Shown here: piece after piece, positions 10,156 through 17,849 of the stretch
How the letters are laid out: each line of letters opens with the position of its first letter
How positions within the stretch are numbered: position 1 is the first letter of the stretch
Source: Xanthomonas sontii
Lineage (GTDB): Bacteria > Pseudomonadota > Gammaproteobacteria > Xanthomonadales > Xanthomonadaceae
Reading direction: 5' to 3'
DNA length: 64,000 nt
NCBI RefSeq assembly: GCF_040529055.1
Contig: NZ_CP132342.1
Span: 310,001-374,000, forward strand
Program-made: the position numbers and the translations under genes
The notes under the pieces: generated by a model
Database searches by the model: none
What the model was told of the DNA's origin: nothing
What the model saw: the letters and a program-made list of their open reading frames with translations, nothing else

Positions 10156-12453
10156 ATGACCCTGCTGCACCGCCTCGCCGCCCTGTGCCTGCTGGCCGTG
10201 GCCGCCTTCCCCGCCCTGGCGATCAGCGAAAAGGACCTGCTGCCGGTGGACCAGGCCTTCGCGCTCAGCGCACAGGCACCCGAACGCGGCCGCATCGCGC
10301 TGCACTGGGACATCGCCAAGGGCTACTACCTGTATCGGCACCGCATCGCGGTGAAGGTGATCGGCGGCTTCAAGCCCAACCCGACCCTGCAGTTGCCGGC
10401 CGGCCACAAGAAGACCGACCCGTACTTCGGCGAGGTGGAGACCTACCGCGACGAACTGAACGCGGTGCAGAGCGGCGTCGCCGATCCCGGCACCAGCCGC
10501 GTGCAGCTGGAGGTGCGCTACCAGGGCTGTGCCGATGCCGGCGTGTGCTATCCGCCGCAGAAGCGCCTGCTCGAGGTGACCCTGCCGGCCGCCACGGCCG
10601 CCACCGATCCCGCACCGGCACTGCCGCCGCCGGCCGCGACGGGCGGGCTGCCGGGCAGCGGCCCGGGCGCCGGCAACGGCGCCAAGCCGCTGTTCGGTCC
10701 CGGCCCCGGCACCGCGGCGGTGCAGGGCCTGCCGCTGCCCTCGGACCAGGCATTCCAGTTCGAAGCCATCGTCGGCGACGGCAATACCCTGCTGCTGCGC
10801 TTCACCCCGGCGCCCGGCTATTACCTGTATCGCGACCGCACCGCGCTGGCGCTGGAGGGCGCGCCCGGCATCCGCACCGGCATGCCGCGCTGGCCCAAGG
10901 GTAGCTCGCACCAGGACGAACACTTCGGCAACGTGGTGGTGTACTTCGACCAGACCGAGGTCACCGTGCCGCTGCAGCGCCAGCGCGCCGACGCCACCGC
11001 CGCGACCCTGGTGGCGACCTTCCAGGGCTGCCAGACCGACGGCATCTGCTACCCGCCGATGACCCGGCGGGTGAAGCTGGCGCTGCCCAAGGGCACCATC
11101 ACCCCGGCCGACCAGGCCGAGGTCAGCCCGCTGCTGGTGACGCCGCTGGACAGCCGCCAGGCCGACGCCAACGACGCGGCCGCGGCCACGGCCGCCGATG
11201 CCCTGCCGGCGACGCCGGACGCCTCGGCGCACAACGCCGCGCGCAGCGCCGCACCGCCGCCGGCCACGCAGAACCTGCTGTGGATCCTGCTGCTGGCGCT
11301 CGGCGGCGGCCTGCTGCTGAACCTGCTGCCGTGCGTGCTGCCGATCCTGTCGCTGAAGGTGCTGGGCCTGGCGCAGAGCGGTGAGAGCCGCGGCCGCGCC
11401 CGCAGCCATGCGCTGTGGTACACGCTGGGCGTGCTCGCCTCCTTCGCCGTGGTCGGCGGCATCGCCGTGGCCGCGCGGCTGCTGTGGGGCTTCCAGCTGC
11501 AGCGCCCGGGCTTCGTCGCGGTGCTGGTGTACCTGATGTTCGTGGTCGGGCTGAGCCTGTCGGGCGTGTTCACCCTCAGCGCCAACCTCGGTGGCGTCGG
11601 CCAGTCGCTGTCCACGCGCAGCGGCCCGGTCGGCGACTTCTTCACCGGCGTGCTGGCCTGCGTGGTGTCCAGCGCCTGCATCGGCCCGTTCATGGGCCCG
11701 GCGCTGGGCTATGCGCTGACCGCGCCGGCGGCGGCGGCGATGCTGGTGTTCCTGACCCTGGGCCTGGGCCTGGCGCTGCCGTTCCTGCTGATCGGCTTCG
11801 TGCCGTCGCTGGCCAGGCGCCTGCCCAAGCCCGGCGCCTGGATGGAAACGCTCAAGCAGGTGCTGGCGTTCCCGATGTACCTAAGCGCGATCTGGCTGCT
11901 GTGGGTGCTGGGCAAGCAGCGCGGCGTGGACGCGGTGGCGCTGCTGCTGATCGGCGCCACCCTGCTGGCGCTGGGCCTGTGGTGGTTCGAGCGCGCGCGC
12001 TGGCGCGACCACAAGACCGGCATGCGCCTGGCCGCCGTGCTGCTGCTGGCCGCGCTGGTGCCGGCCTGGGGCGTGACCCGGCTGCCGCCGCCCAGCGCCA
12101 GCGTCGAGCGCAACACCGTGGCCTATTCGCCGCAGATGCTCGACCGCCTGCGCACCGACAACCGCGTGGTGTTCGTCAACATGACCGCCGACTGGTGCGT
12201 CACCTGCAAGGCCAACGAACGCAACGTGTTCGACAGCGACGCGTTCCGCGACACCATCAAGCGGGTGGACGCGGTGTACATGAAGGGCGACTGGACCAAC
12301 GAGGATCCGCGCATCAGCGCCTTCCTCGCCGAGCACAAGGCAGTGGGCGTGCCGCTGTACGTGGTCTACGGCCCCGGCGCGCCGCCGACGGTACTGCCGC
12401 CGGTGCTGAGCCAGGCGGTGGTCGAGGACGCCCTGCTGCGCGCGGCGCGATGA
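10156..12453 (+). CDS. dsbD: Thiol:disulfide interchange protein DsbD with duplicated N-terminal domain
   Basis: DsbD carries electrons from cytoplasmic thioredoxin across the inner membrane to periplasmic DsbC/DsbG and cytochrome maturation proteins. After a signal peptide come two copies of the periplasmic alpha domain: the first has YQGCADAGVCYPP (C125/C131), the second FQGCQTDGICYPP (C292/C298). The membrane domain holds LLPCVLPI (C393) and SSACIGPFMGP, and the C-terminal thioredoxin-like domain has DWCVTC (C681/C684). The 765-residue length exceeds E. coli DsbD (about 565) mainly because of the extra alpha domain and linkers. The ATG at 10156 is preferred; an in-frame ATG inside cutA would displace the signal peptide. 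Confidence 0.95.
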   Translation: MTLLHRLAALCLLAVAAFPALAISEKDLLPVDQAFALSAQAPERGRIALHWDIAKGYYLYRHRIAVKVIGGFKPNPTLQLPAGHKKTDPYFGEVETYRDELNAVQSGVADPGTSRVQLEVRYQGCADAGVCYPPQKRLLEVTLPAATAATDPAPALPPPAATGGLPGSGPGAGNGAKPLFGPGPGTAAVQGLPLPSDQAFQFEAIVGDGNTLLLRFTPAPGYYLYRDRTALALEGAPGIRTGMPRWPKGSSHQDEHFGNVVVYFDQTEVTVPLQRQRADATAATLVATFQGCQTDGICYPPMTRRVKLALPKGTITPADQAEVSPLLVTPLDSRQADANDAAAATAADALPATPDASAHNAARSAAPPPATQNLLWILLLALGGGLLLNLLPCVLPILSLKVLGLAQSGESRGRARSHALWYTLGVLASFAVVGGIAVAARLLWGFQLQRPGFVAVLVYLMFVVGLSLSGVFTLSANLGGVGQSLSTRSGPVGDFFTGVLACVVSSACIGPFMGPALGYALTAPAAAAMLVFLTLGLGLALPFLLIGFVPSLARRLPKPGAWMETLKQVLAFPMYLSAIWLLWVLGKQRGVDAVALLLIGATLLALGLWWFERARWRDHKTGMRLAAVLLLAALVPAWGVTRLPPPSASVERNTVAYSPQMLDRLRTDNRVVFVNMTADWCVTCKANERNVFDSDAFRDTIKRVDAVYMKGDWTNEDPRISAFLAEHKAVGVPLYVVYGPGAPPTVLPPVLSQAVVEDALLRAAR

Positions 12454-13043
12454 CTCCCGCCAGCGCGCGCCTGCTGGCGGTCGCCGCGGTGGCGGCGGTG
12501 CTCGGCGTGGCGGCGGCGCACTGGTGGGAACGGCGGACGCCGGCGCTGGCCCCGGCAACGTCCGCCACGGCCAGCGGCCATGCGGCCGCGCCGCCGGTCG
12601 CCGCGGCGCGCCCGGGCGATCCCGCCCCGGCGCTGCGCCTGCCCACGCTCGACGGCGGCCACCTGACCCTGGCGCAGTTCCGCGGCCGGCCGCTGCTGGT
12701 CAACGTCTGGGCGAGCTGGTGCGAACCCTGCGTGCGCGAGATGCCGGAACTGGACCGGCTGGCGCGCGCGCAACCGAGCGACGGCCTGCAGGTGCTGGGC
12801 ATCGCCCTGGACCGTGCCGAAGACGTGCGCGCCTTCCTGCAACGGGTGCCGATCGGCTACCCGATCGCGCTGGAGACCCCGGGCCCGGCCGACGCCAGCG
12901 TGCGCCTGGGCGACACCCAGGGCCTGCTGCCGTACAGCGTGCTGATCGACGCCGACGGCCGCATCGTCAGGCAGAAGCTCGGCCCGTTCGCGCCGGGCGA
13001 AGTGGAGGGCTGGGTGGGCGGCGGCGCGCAGCCGACGCAGTAG
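12450..13043 (+). CDS. TlpA/ResA-type thioredoxin-like protein
   Basis: The 197-residue product has one N-terminal membrane anchor (about residues 8-25), an Ala-Pro linker and a thioredoxin fold with WASWCEPC (C91/C94), as in the TlpA/ResA/CcmG reductases. It would act in the periplasm and probably receives electrons from DsbD. Its ATG overlaps the dsbD stop (ATGA), which indicates translational coupling and a shared task. The exact partner protein cannot be read from the sequence. Confidence 0.88.
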   Translation: MTPASARLLAVAAVAAVLGVAAAHWWERRTPALAPATSATASGHAAAPPVAAARPGDPAPALRLPTLDGGHLTLAQFRGRPLLVNVWASWCEPCVREMPELDRLARAQPSDGLQVLGIALDRAEDVRAFLQRVPIGYPIALETPGPADASVRLGDTQGLLPYSVLIDADGRIVRQKLGPFAPGEVEGWVGGGAQPTQ

Positions 13044-13069
13044 CCGGCGAGCCAGCCGCCGATGCGCGC

Positions 13070-13205
13070 CCTTGTGGGAGCGACGTCCGCGTCGGCGACG
13101 CATTGCCGATAGCGCTGTCGCGACTCACCTCGCGCCTCCCAAGCGGCTTGCGGCGAGCCTGCCGGGTGCACTGTGGGAGGGACTTCAGTCCCGACGCATT
13201 GCATT
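13070..13205. repeat. REP-like dyads after the dsbD operon
   Basis: Two related units, GTGGGAGCGACGTCCGCGTC and TGTGGGAGGGACTTCAGTCC, lie in the convergent gap between the tlpA-like gene and the flavoprotein gene. They are diverged members of the window's REP-like family. Confidence 0.6.
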
Positions 13206-13277
13206 ATCGGGAAAGCGCGCTGCAGCGTCGTGAGAGTTGCCTCCCACGCCACGTCCACGCCGCACCGGATCAGTCCG

Positions 13278-14675
13278 CTAAAACGCCTGCCGCTGCCGCG
13301 CTTCGCCAACACTGCCATTCCCGGTCCGCACCTGCGCCAGCGTCGCCAGCTCCTCGGCCAGGCGCTGCGCGGCGGTGCGCAGTTCCGGCACCGCGGTGAT
13401 CTCCCACAGCACGCCACGCAGCAGCGGCCCGATGCAGTACAGCCCGGCGACCGGATGGCCGCTGCCGTCGCGCACCCGCAGGCGCTCGTCCACCTGCAGC
13501 CCCAGGCCCAGCGGATCGGCCTGCAGCAGGCCGGCGTCGCGCATCGTGGCGACCAGCGGATGGCTGGTGCGGGCGACGTCGGTGTCCAGCCCGGTGGCGC
13601 GGATCAGCACGCCGAAGTCCTCGGTGCGCGCGTTGCTGCTGGCGCGATCGCGGATCACCGCTTCCACCGCGGTTTCGCCCAGCCGCGCGCGCAGCAGGCG
13701 CCCGGCGCGGATGCGCAGCTGGCCCCGCGCCTGCAGTTGCGCCAGCGCGGCCGCCGCGGCCGGCGCCAGCCGATGCCGCGCCGCTTCCCAGTACGGCCGC
13801 AGGTGGCGCAGGAAGCGGGCGCGCGCCGCCGGCGCCAAGCCTTGCCAGAACGGCTGCAGGTGCGGACGCAGCGCATCCACCACGCAGCGCCAGTCCTCCA
13901 CCACCGTGGTCAGTTGGCGCAGGCTGCGCACCAGGCCGCGCAGGTCGTGGCTGCGCAGCGCCTGCACGACGCTGGGCGGCAGGCTCACCGGCGCGCCAGG
14001 CACCGCCAGGTGCGCCTGCGGCGCCAGGCCGCGCCGCGACAGCGCGGTGATCGGGCCGCGGTGTCCGCGCCGACGCAGGGTCAACGCCACATCGGCCATG
14101 GTCAGGCCGGTGCCGACCAGCAACAGCCGCGCCTGCGGCGGCACCTCGTCCAGCACGCCGTCCTGCCACGGCCAACCGATGTAGCGGCGATGCACCGCCA
14201 GGCGCGGGCCGATGCCCGGCAGCGCCGCCGGCGGCAGCGCGCCGATCGCCAGCACCACCACGTCGCTGACGAAATCCTCGCCATTGGCCAGGAACACGCG
14301 GAAACCGTGCGGATCGCGCTCCAGCGCCACCGCCTCCTGCGCCAGCGGCACCACCTCGGTCGCCGACTCCGCCAGGGCGGCCGCCAGGTGCTGCTCCAGG
14401 TACTGGCCGTACTGCAGCCGTGGCAGGAACGCCATGCCCTGCGCCGCATCCAGGTGCAGCGCCGCGGCGAAGCCGCCGGGATCCTGCGGATCCACGCCCA
14501 GGTCCTTGGCGCGCACGTTCAGCAGGTGCTCCGGCCGCGCCGCGCCGTAGGCGACGCCGCGGCCGAAGGTGTCGGCCATGCCGACCAGGGTGATGCGGCT
14601 GGCGGTGCCCTGGCGTGCCAGCGCCGCGGCCAGCACGTTGCCGCAGAATCCTGCGCCGATGATCGCGATTCGCAT
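13278..14675 (-). CDS. FAD/NAD(P)-binding protein (NAD_binding_9 type)
   Basis: The 465-residue product starts with a Rossmann dinucleotide fold, MRIAIIGAGFCGNVLA, and has a second nucleotide-binding segment around LLLVGTGLTMADVALTLRRRG. The layout fits the uncharacterised FAD-NAD(P)-binding family related to hydroxylases and siderophore-type monooxygenases. The start at 14675 puts the GxGxxG motif at residue 7, the usual place. The gene stands alone between REP repeats and the retron island. The substrate is unknown. Confidence 0.8.
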   Translation of the reverse strand: MRIAIIGAGFCGNVLAAALARQGTASRITLVGMADTFGRGVAYGAARPEHLLNVRAKDLGVDPQDPGGFAAALHLDAAQGMAFLPRLQYGQYLEQHLAAALAESATEVVPLAQEAVALERDPHGFRVFLANGEDFVSDVVVLAIGALPPAALPGIGPRLAVHRRYIGWPWQDGVLDEVPPQARLLLVGTGLTMADVALTLRRRGHRGPITALSRRGLAPQAHLAVPGAPVSLPPSVVQALRSHDLRGLVRSLRQLTTVVEDWRCVVDALRPHLQPFWQGLAPAARARFLRHLRPYWEAARHRLAPAAAAALAQLQARGQLRIRAGRLLRARLGETAVEAVIRDRASSNARTEDFGVLIRATGLDTDVARTSHPLVATMRDAGLLQADPLGLGLQVDERLRVRDGSGHPVAGLYCIGPLLRGVLWEITAVPELRTAAQRLAEELATLAQVRTGNGSVGEARQRQAF

Positions 14676-14942
14676 GGCACGCACCTTGGCCGCTCGGGGC
14701 GTCCTTTGTGCCCCGGATGCGGCGCGCGGGTGTAAATCGCCGGTTAATGCGTGCGCTGCGCGGCATGGCGATCGGGCATCAGCAAATGCGCTCGGCACAT
14801 AAGCGATGAGGAGCGCGGAGATAGCGCTGTTCTCTAGCGTCGTCTGCGGCGCACCACCTCTGGCCGACGAGCCGTAGATCTAACAGTTGGACCACTAGAC
14901 CATGACTAGATTGGGACCTCCGCCACCCCTAGATTTTCCCTT

Positions 14943-15845
14943 TTAAATTGGCAGTGCATCCACTTCCACTCCGTATTTAAGTTGCGACAGCCACAAACCA
15001 AATTGCATGGGACTAAGGTGGTAGCCCCTCAGCACGATATCGTTCTTTCTAACTAACGCTTCGGCATCTTCGTGCAATTCCTTCCTACTAGGTGCTCCCT
15101 CGAACGTAATGCCGACGAAGAAGAACTTATCGTCAGTGGCATGCGCAACCAAAACGGGGCCGCCGCTGATCCCACTGAATCCCCAACCATGGTCCGAAGT
15201 AAGCGTAGACCAAAGGATGTAGGTAGGCCTCTCCTGCGTTGGGAAGTCTGTCGCTAGGCTCGCCGACACCCTCGGCATAGGCGCCACCAACTTGCCTTCG
15301 TCCTCGTACTTGTGCGCGTCGGGAAAGCCGAATGCCAACCAAGTCGACTGTATCGTCGTCCATTCCGGTTCGGTCCAGGTATCAAGATCGATCGCCTCAG
15401 CATTACGTTCATCTTGGAACTGTGTCCAAATTTCGGTAACGTCCGCGATTGCGATATCCGGCCGTTCCGCGTTTTTTCTATCTAGCGCGGTTAGCGCCTC
15501 CTCGTTGTCGACATCTGCTGAGTCGGGGAAATCTCGGCAACTCTGGAAGCACCACCGATAGGTTCCTTGTCGCGTATACCGGCCGAGCTGGTAAATACTC
15601 CTGCCGGAGTGGAGCGTCGGTACGATGTGTCGATTGTTCCTGACACTGGCGCTGAAGAAGGCTGACAGGACATGGTGGCAAGTCACGACGTAGAAGCGTG
15701 ACTGGAACTTCACGAACGTCGCCGTAGCGCTGGTTACCGAAGTGTCGTGACCGCTATCCAGTAACAATCCGTTGCCAAATAGCGGCGCGCAGAATCGGTG
15801 GACACGTCGATCAATTTCTTTGCTGGTCGCAGCAATAGGAATCAT
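14943..15845 (-). CDS. Trypsin-like serine peptidase, divergent from the retron
   Basis: The 300-residue product has a trypsin-type catalytic triad in order: His in VVTCHHVLSA (about residue 56-57), Asp in PDIAIADV (about 129) and Ser in GISGGP (about 231). There is no signal peptide, so it should act in the cytoplasm. It is clearly AT-richer than the flanking genes and runs divergently from the retron reverse transcriptase, which itself carries a second trypsin-like domain. The pairing suggests both belong to one imported defence cassette, but I cannot show that this gene is needed by the retron. The target protein is unknown. Confidence 0.8.
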   Translation of the reverse strand: MIPIAATSKEIDRRVHRFCAPLFGNGLLLDSGHDTSVTSATATFVKFQSRFYVVTCHHVLSAFFSASVRNNRHIVPTLHSGRSIYQLGRYTRQGTYRWCFQSCRDFPDSADVDNEEALTALDRKNAERPDIAIADVTEIWTQFQDERNAEAIDLDTWTEPEWTTIQSTWLAFGFPDAHKYEDEGKLVAPMPRVSASLATDFPTQERPTYILWSTLTSDHGWGFSGISGGPVLVAHATDDKFFFVGITFEGAPSRKELHEDAEALVRKNDIVLRGYHLSPMQFGLWLSQLKYGVEVDALPI

Positions 15846-15976
15846 CCTGGTCGATCCTTCTCTTGATCATCATTCTAGAATCCTAGTCCTTGCCAGGCCC
15901 GTTGTCGCCCAGCCCTACTCCCTCCCGGGCAGGATCTCGGCCATCGAATCCATCTGCTGAATTGCAGCAAACACCA

Positions 15977-16005
15977 TTGAACATCCTTAGGGGTTCAGGT
16001 AATGT
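15977..16005 (+). promoter_or_regulatory. Candidate promoter of the retron ncRNA
   Basis: TTGAAC (15977-15982) and TAATGT (16000-16005) are separated by 17 bp. A start about 7 nt after the -10 falls at 16012, the first base of the a1 repeat. The spacer contains the inverted repeat TGAAC-N10-GTTCA (15978-15997), a possible operator. Confidence 0.5.
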
Positions 16006-16011
16006 CCATCC

Positions 16012-16148
16012 ATGGCGCACCTCACCAGGTGTTTAACCTCCGTCTACTGATTGAGACGGAATTCCAAAGTTAGCTGATGCCGCTGTGCGTACGTTACGTT
16101 ATGCGCGATGTCGCACGTTGTAAGGGTGAAAACGGTGAGGTGCGCCAT
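16012..16148 (+). ncRNA. Retron msr-msd non-coding RNA
   Basis: The ends are a perfect 15-bp inverted repeat, ATGGCGCACCTCACC (16012-16026) and its complement (16134-16148), matching the a1/a2 repeats that fold retron ncRNA. Inside, two msr-like stem-loops follow a1: AGGT/ACCT (16027-16039) and TCCGTCT/AGACGGA (16039-16060). An msd-like hairpin with GTGCG/CGCAC arms spans about 16085-16116. The reverse transcriptase starts 2 nt after a2. The branching G and exact msr/msd limits cannot be set by eye. The a2 arm includes the GGTGAGG ribosome binding site of the next gene. Confidence 0.82.
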
Positions 16149-16150
16149 AC

Positions 16151-17803
16151 ATGGATATTGAGAGCCTGCGATGCGTTCACAGCTATGACTCTCTGGGAGC
16201 TCTATTTGGGGTTCCTGGCTCTACACTGAAGAACAACCTATACAAGTCCCGGGGGTACACGGACTTCACCATTCCTAAGAAGTCCGGCGGCGTTCGCTTG
16301 ATCTCCGCGCCTGGCCGTCTAAGGAAGAAGCTTCAACACAAGCTTTTGCCTGTGTTGTACAGCGCCTATAAAATGGGGCCTAACGTGCATGGCTTCGCTA
16401 AAGGCCGAAATGTAAGGACTAATGCACTGCCGCACGCTACCAGAAAGGTAGTTATAAATTTCGACCTTAAAGACTTTTTCTCCTCCATCAGCTTCCAACG
16501 GATCCGCGGCGTCTTTCTCGGAACTCCACTGCGACTCGACTGGTCGGTTGCCAACATTCTTGCGCAGATCTGTTCACTGGATGGCGTGATGCCCGCTGGC
16601 GCACCAACTTCACCAGTGCTTTCGAACATTATTTGCGCAAAGCTTGATAAGAGACTTTCCGCATTGGCAGCCCGGCTTGGTGGTTCTTACACACGCTACG
16701 CTGACGACCTTACTTTCTCGTTCGATAGGCCACTTACTCAACTTCGTAGCGTGGCCATTTTAGACGATGAAGGGAAACCCCTGGTCGGCGCATCAATTTC
16801 AGAAATTGTGACTTCGGAGGGATTTTCCATAAACATGGAAAAGCTCCGAATCGCCACCAAGGGAAGCAGGAAGACAGTCACTGGACTCGTTGTAAATGAA
16901 AAGGTCAATGTCAAACGCCCTTGGTACTTTGCGCTAGAGTCTACGATATACGCAATGGAGAAGTTTGGAGTTGATGAAGTCGCTGCTCAGAAATTTCCTG
17001 AGGAGAAAACTCCAGGAGTCGCGCCAGCTAGGCTGCTTCGACAGATTCACGGAAAAGTTTCGTACCTCAGTATGGTACGCGGCAAAGGAGATTGGCTTGC
17101 TTCAGATATCGCCCACCGCTTCAACAAGCTTCACGAAACTTTGCAGTTGAGAGTGCCTAGTGTAGAGCTGATCAGTCAACTAGTTCGTCGGGCGCGGGGA
17201 GTTCACATCGTCAACGCCAGTACTGATCCGCTGTTTGTATTCGATCTAGGCCAAAGCCAAGGGACAGCATTCACCACTTCCTCTGGAATAATGGTGACCG
17301 CCGCTCACGTCGTAGAGCGTGACGACACAAAAACTATTCTTCCTTTTGTTTATGTCATGAACGAACGAAGACTGGCCTTAGTTATTTGTGACGTTATTGC
17401 AATAGATTGGAATAGAGATATTGCCCTACTTCGCGTACGCAATGATAAACACCGACTGGATTTGGAGCGCTCACGTTACAGGCTGGGCCGAGACCCCAAC
17501 CAGGGTGACAATCTAGTTACCGTAGGCTATCCAGATTATACGCGGGGCGAGCATGCCACAGCTGTGAACTCACCAGTCACGAGAGTATTTAAGAATAAGG
17601 CGACATCTGGCGCTCATGATATAAGAAAAGCCAGGGTGGACGGCCCCATCCAGAGCGGAATGAGCGGCGGACCCGCACTGGACTCGAAGTTTGAGGTTCG
17701 TGGAGTTGTACACAAGGGGGTTCTTAATCCTGGAGGCGTAGCAGAGATTATTGCTATAAGCGAAGTCCTCCGAGTCGCGCAAGCCAACGGACTGTCAGTC
17801 TGA
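16151..17803 (+). CDS. Retron reverse transcriptase fused to a trypsin-like peptidase
   Basis: Residues 1 to about 340 form a retron-type reverse transcriptase: the retron signature NAxxH (NALPH, 91-95), domain A FDLKDFF (D105), the catalytic YADD (183-186), and the region-Y VTG (243-245). Residues about 360-550 form a trypsin-like domain with H386 (VTAAHVV), D423 (RDIALL) and S505 (GMSGGP), so the triad is intact. The RT would make a branched RNA-DNA hybrid from the upstream ncRNA; by analogy with known retrons the fused peptidase is the toxic or signalling effector released when phage disturbs the hybrid. That role is inference. Base composition is far lower in GC than neighbouring genes, which marks transfer. 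Confidence 0.92.
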   Translation: MDIESLRCVHSYDSLGALFGVPGSTLKNNLYKSRGYTDFTIPKKSGGVRLISAPGRLRKKLQHKLLPVLYSAYKMGPNVHGFAKGRNVRTNALPHATRKVVINFDLKDFFSSISFQRIRGVFLGTPLRLDWSVANILAQICSLDGVMPAGAPTSPVLSNIICAKLDKRLSALAARLGGSYTRYADDLTFSFDRPLTQLRSVAILDDEGKPLVGASISEIVTSEGFSINMEKLRIATKGSRKTVTGLVVNEKVNVKRPWYFALESTIYAMEKFGVDEVAAQKFPEEKTPGVAPARLLRQIHGKVSYLSMVRGKGDWLASDIAHRFNKLHETLQLRVPSVELISQLVRRARGVHIVNASTDPLFVFDLGQSQGTAFTTSSGIMVTAAHVVERDDTKTILPFVYVMNERRLALVICDVIAIDWNRDIALLRVRNDKHRLDLERSRYRLGRDPNQGDNLVTVGYPDYTRGEHATAVNSPVTRVFKNKATSGAHDIRKARVDGPIQSGMSGGPALDSKFEVRGVVHKGVLNPGGVAEIIAISEVLRVAQANGLSV

Positions 17804-17815
17804 TCGTTAGGCCTG

Positions 17816-17849
17816 GCGGAAGGCGCCAATCCGAACCGGCGCCTTCCGC
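17816..17849. terminator. Hairpin at the convergent end of retron and GH84 genes
   Basis: A perfect 12-bp stem (GCGGAAGGCGCC/GGCGCCTTCCGC, loop of 10) lies between the retron RT stop and the stop codon of the convergent hexosaminidase gene. There is no T run on either side. Confidence 0.5.

Noticed and set aside
14868..14940. tRNA-like or attachment-site-like sequence left of the retron island
   Set aside because: A stretch with TCTAGTGGTCC on the minus strand suggests a tRNA, but I cannot fold a cloverleaf. I also found no direct repeat matching it at the right end of the island.
16081..16116. Exact msr/msd boundary and branching guanosine of the retron
   Set aside because: Several short alternative stems are possible, and the usual TAGC context after a1 is not evident. 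I list the ncRNA limits only.
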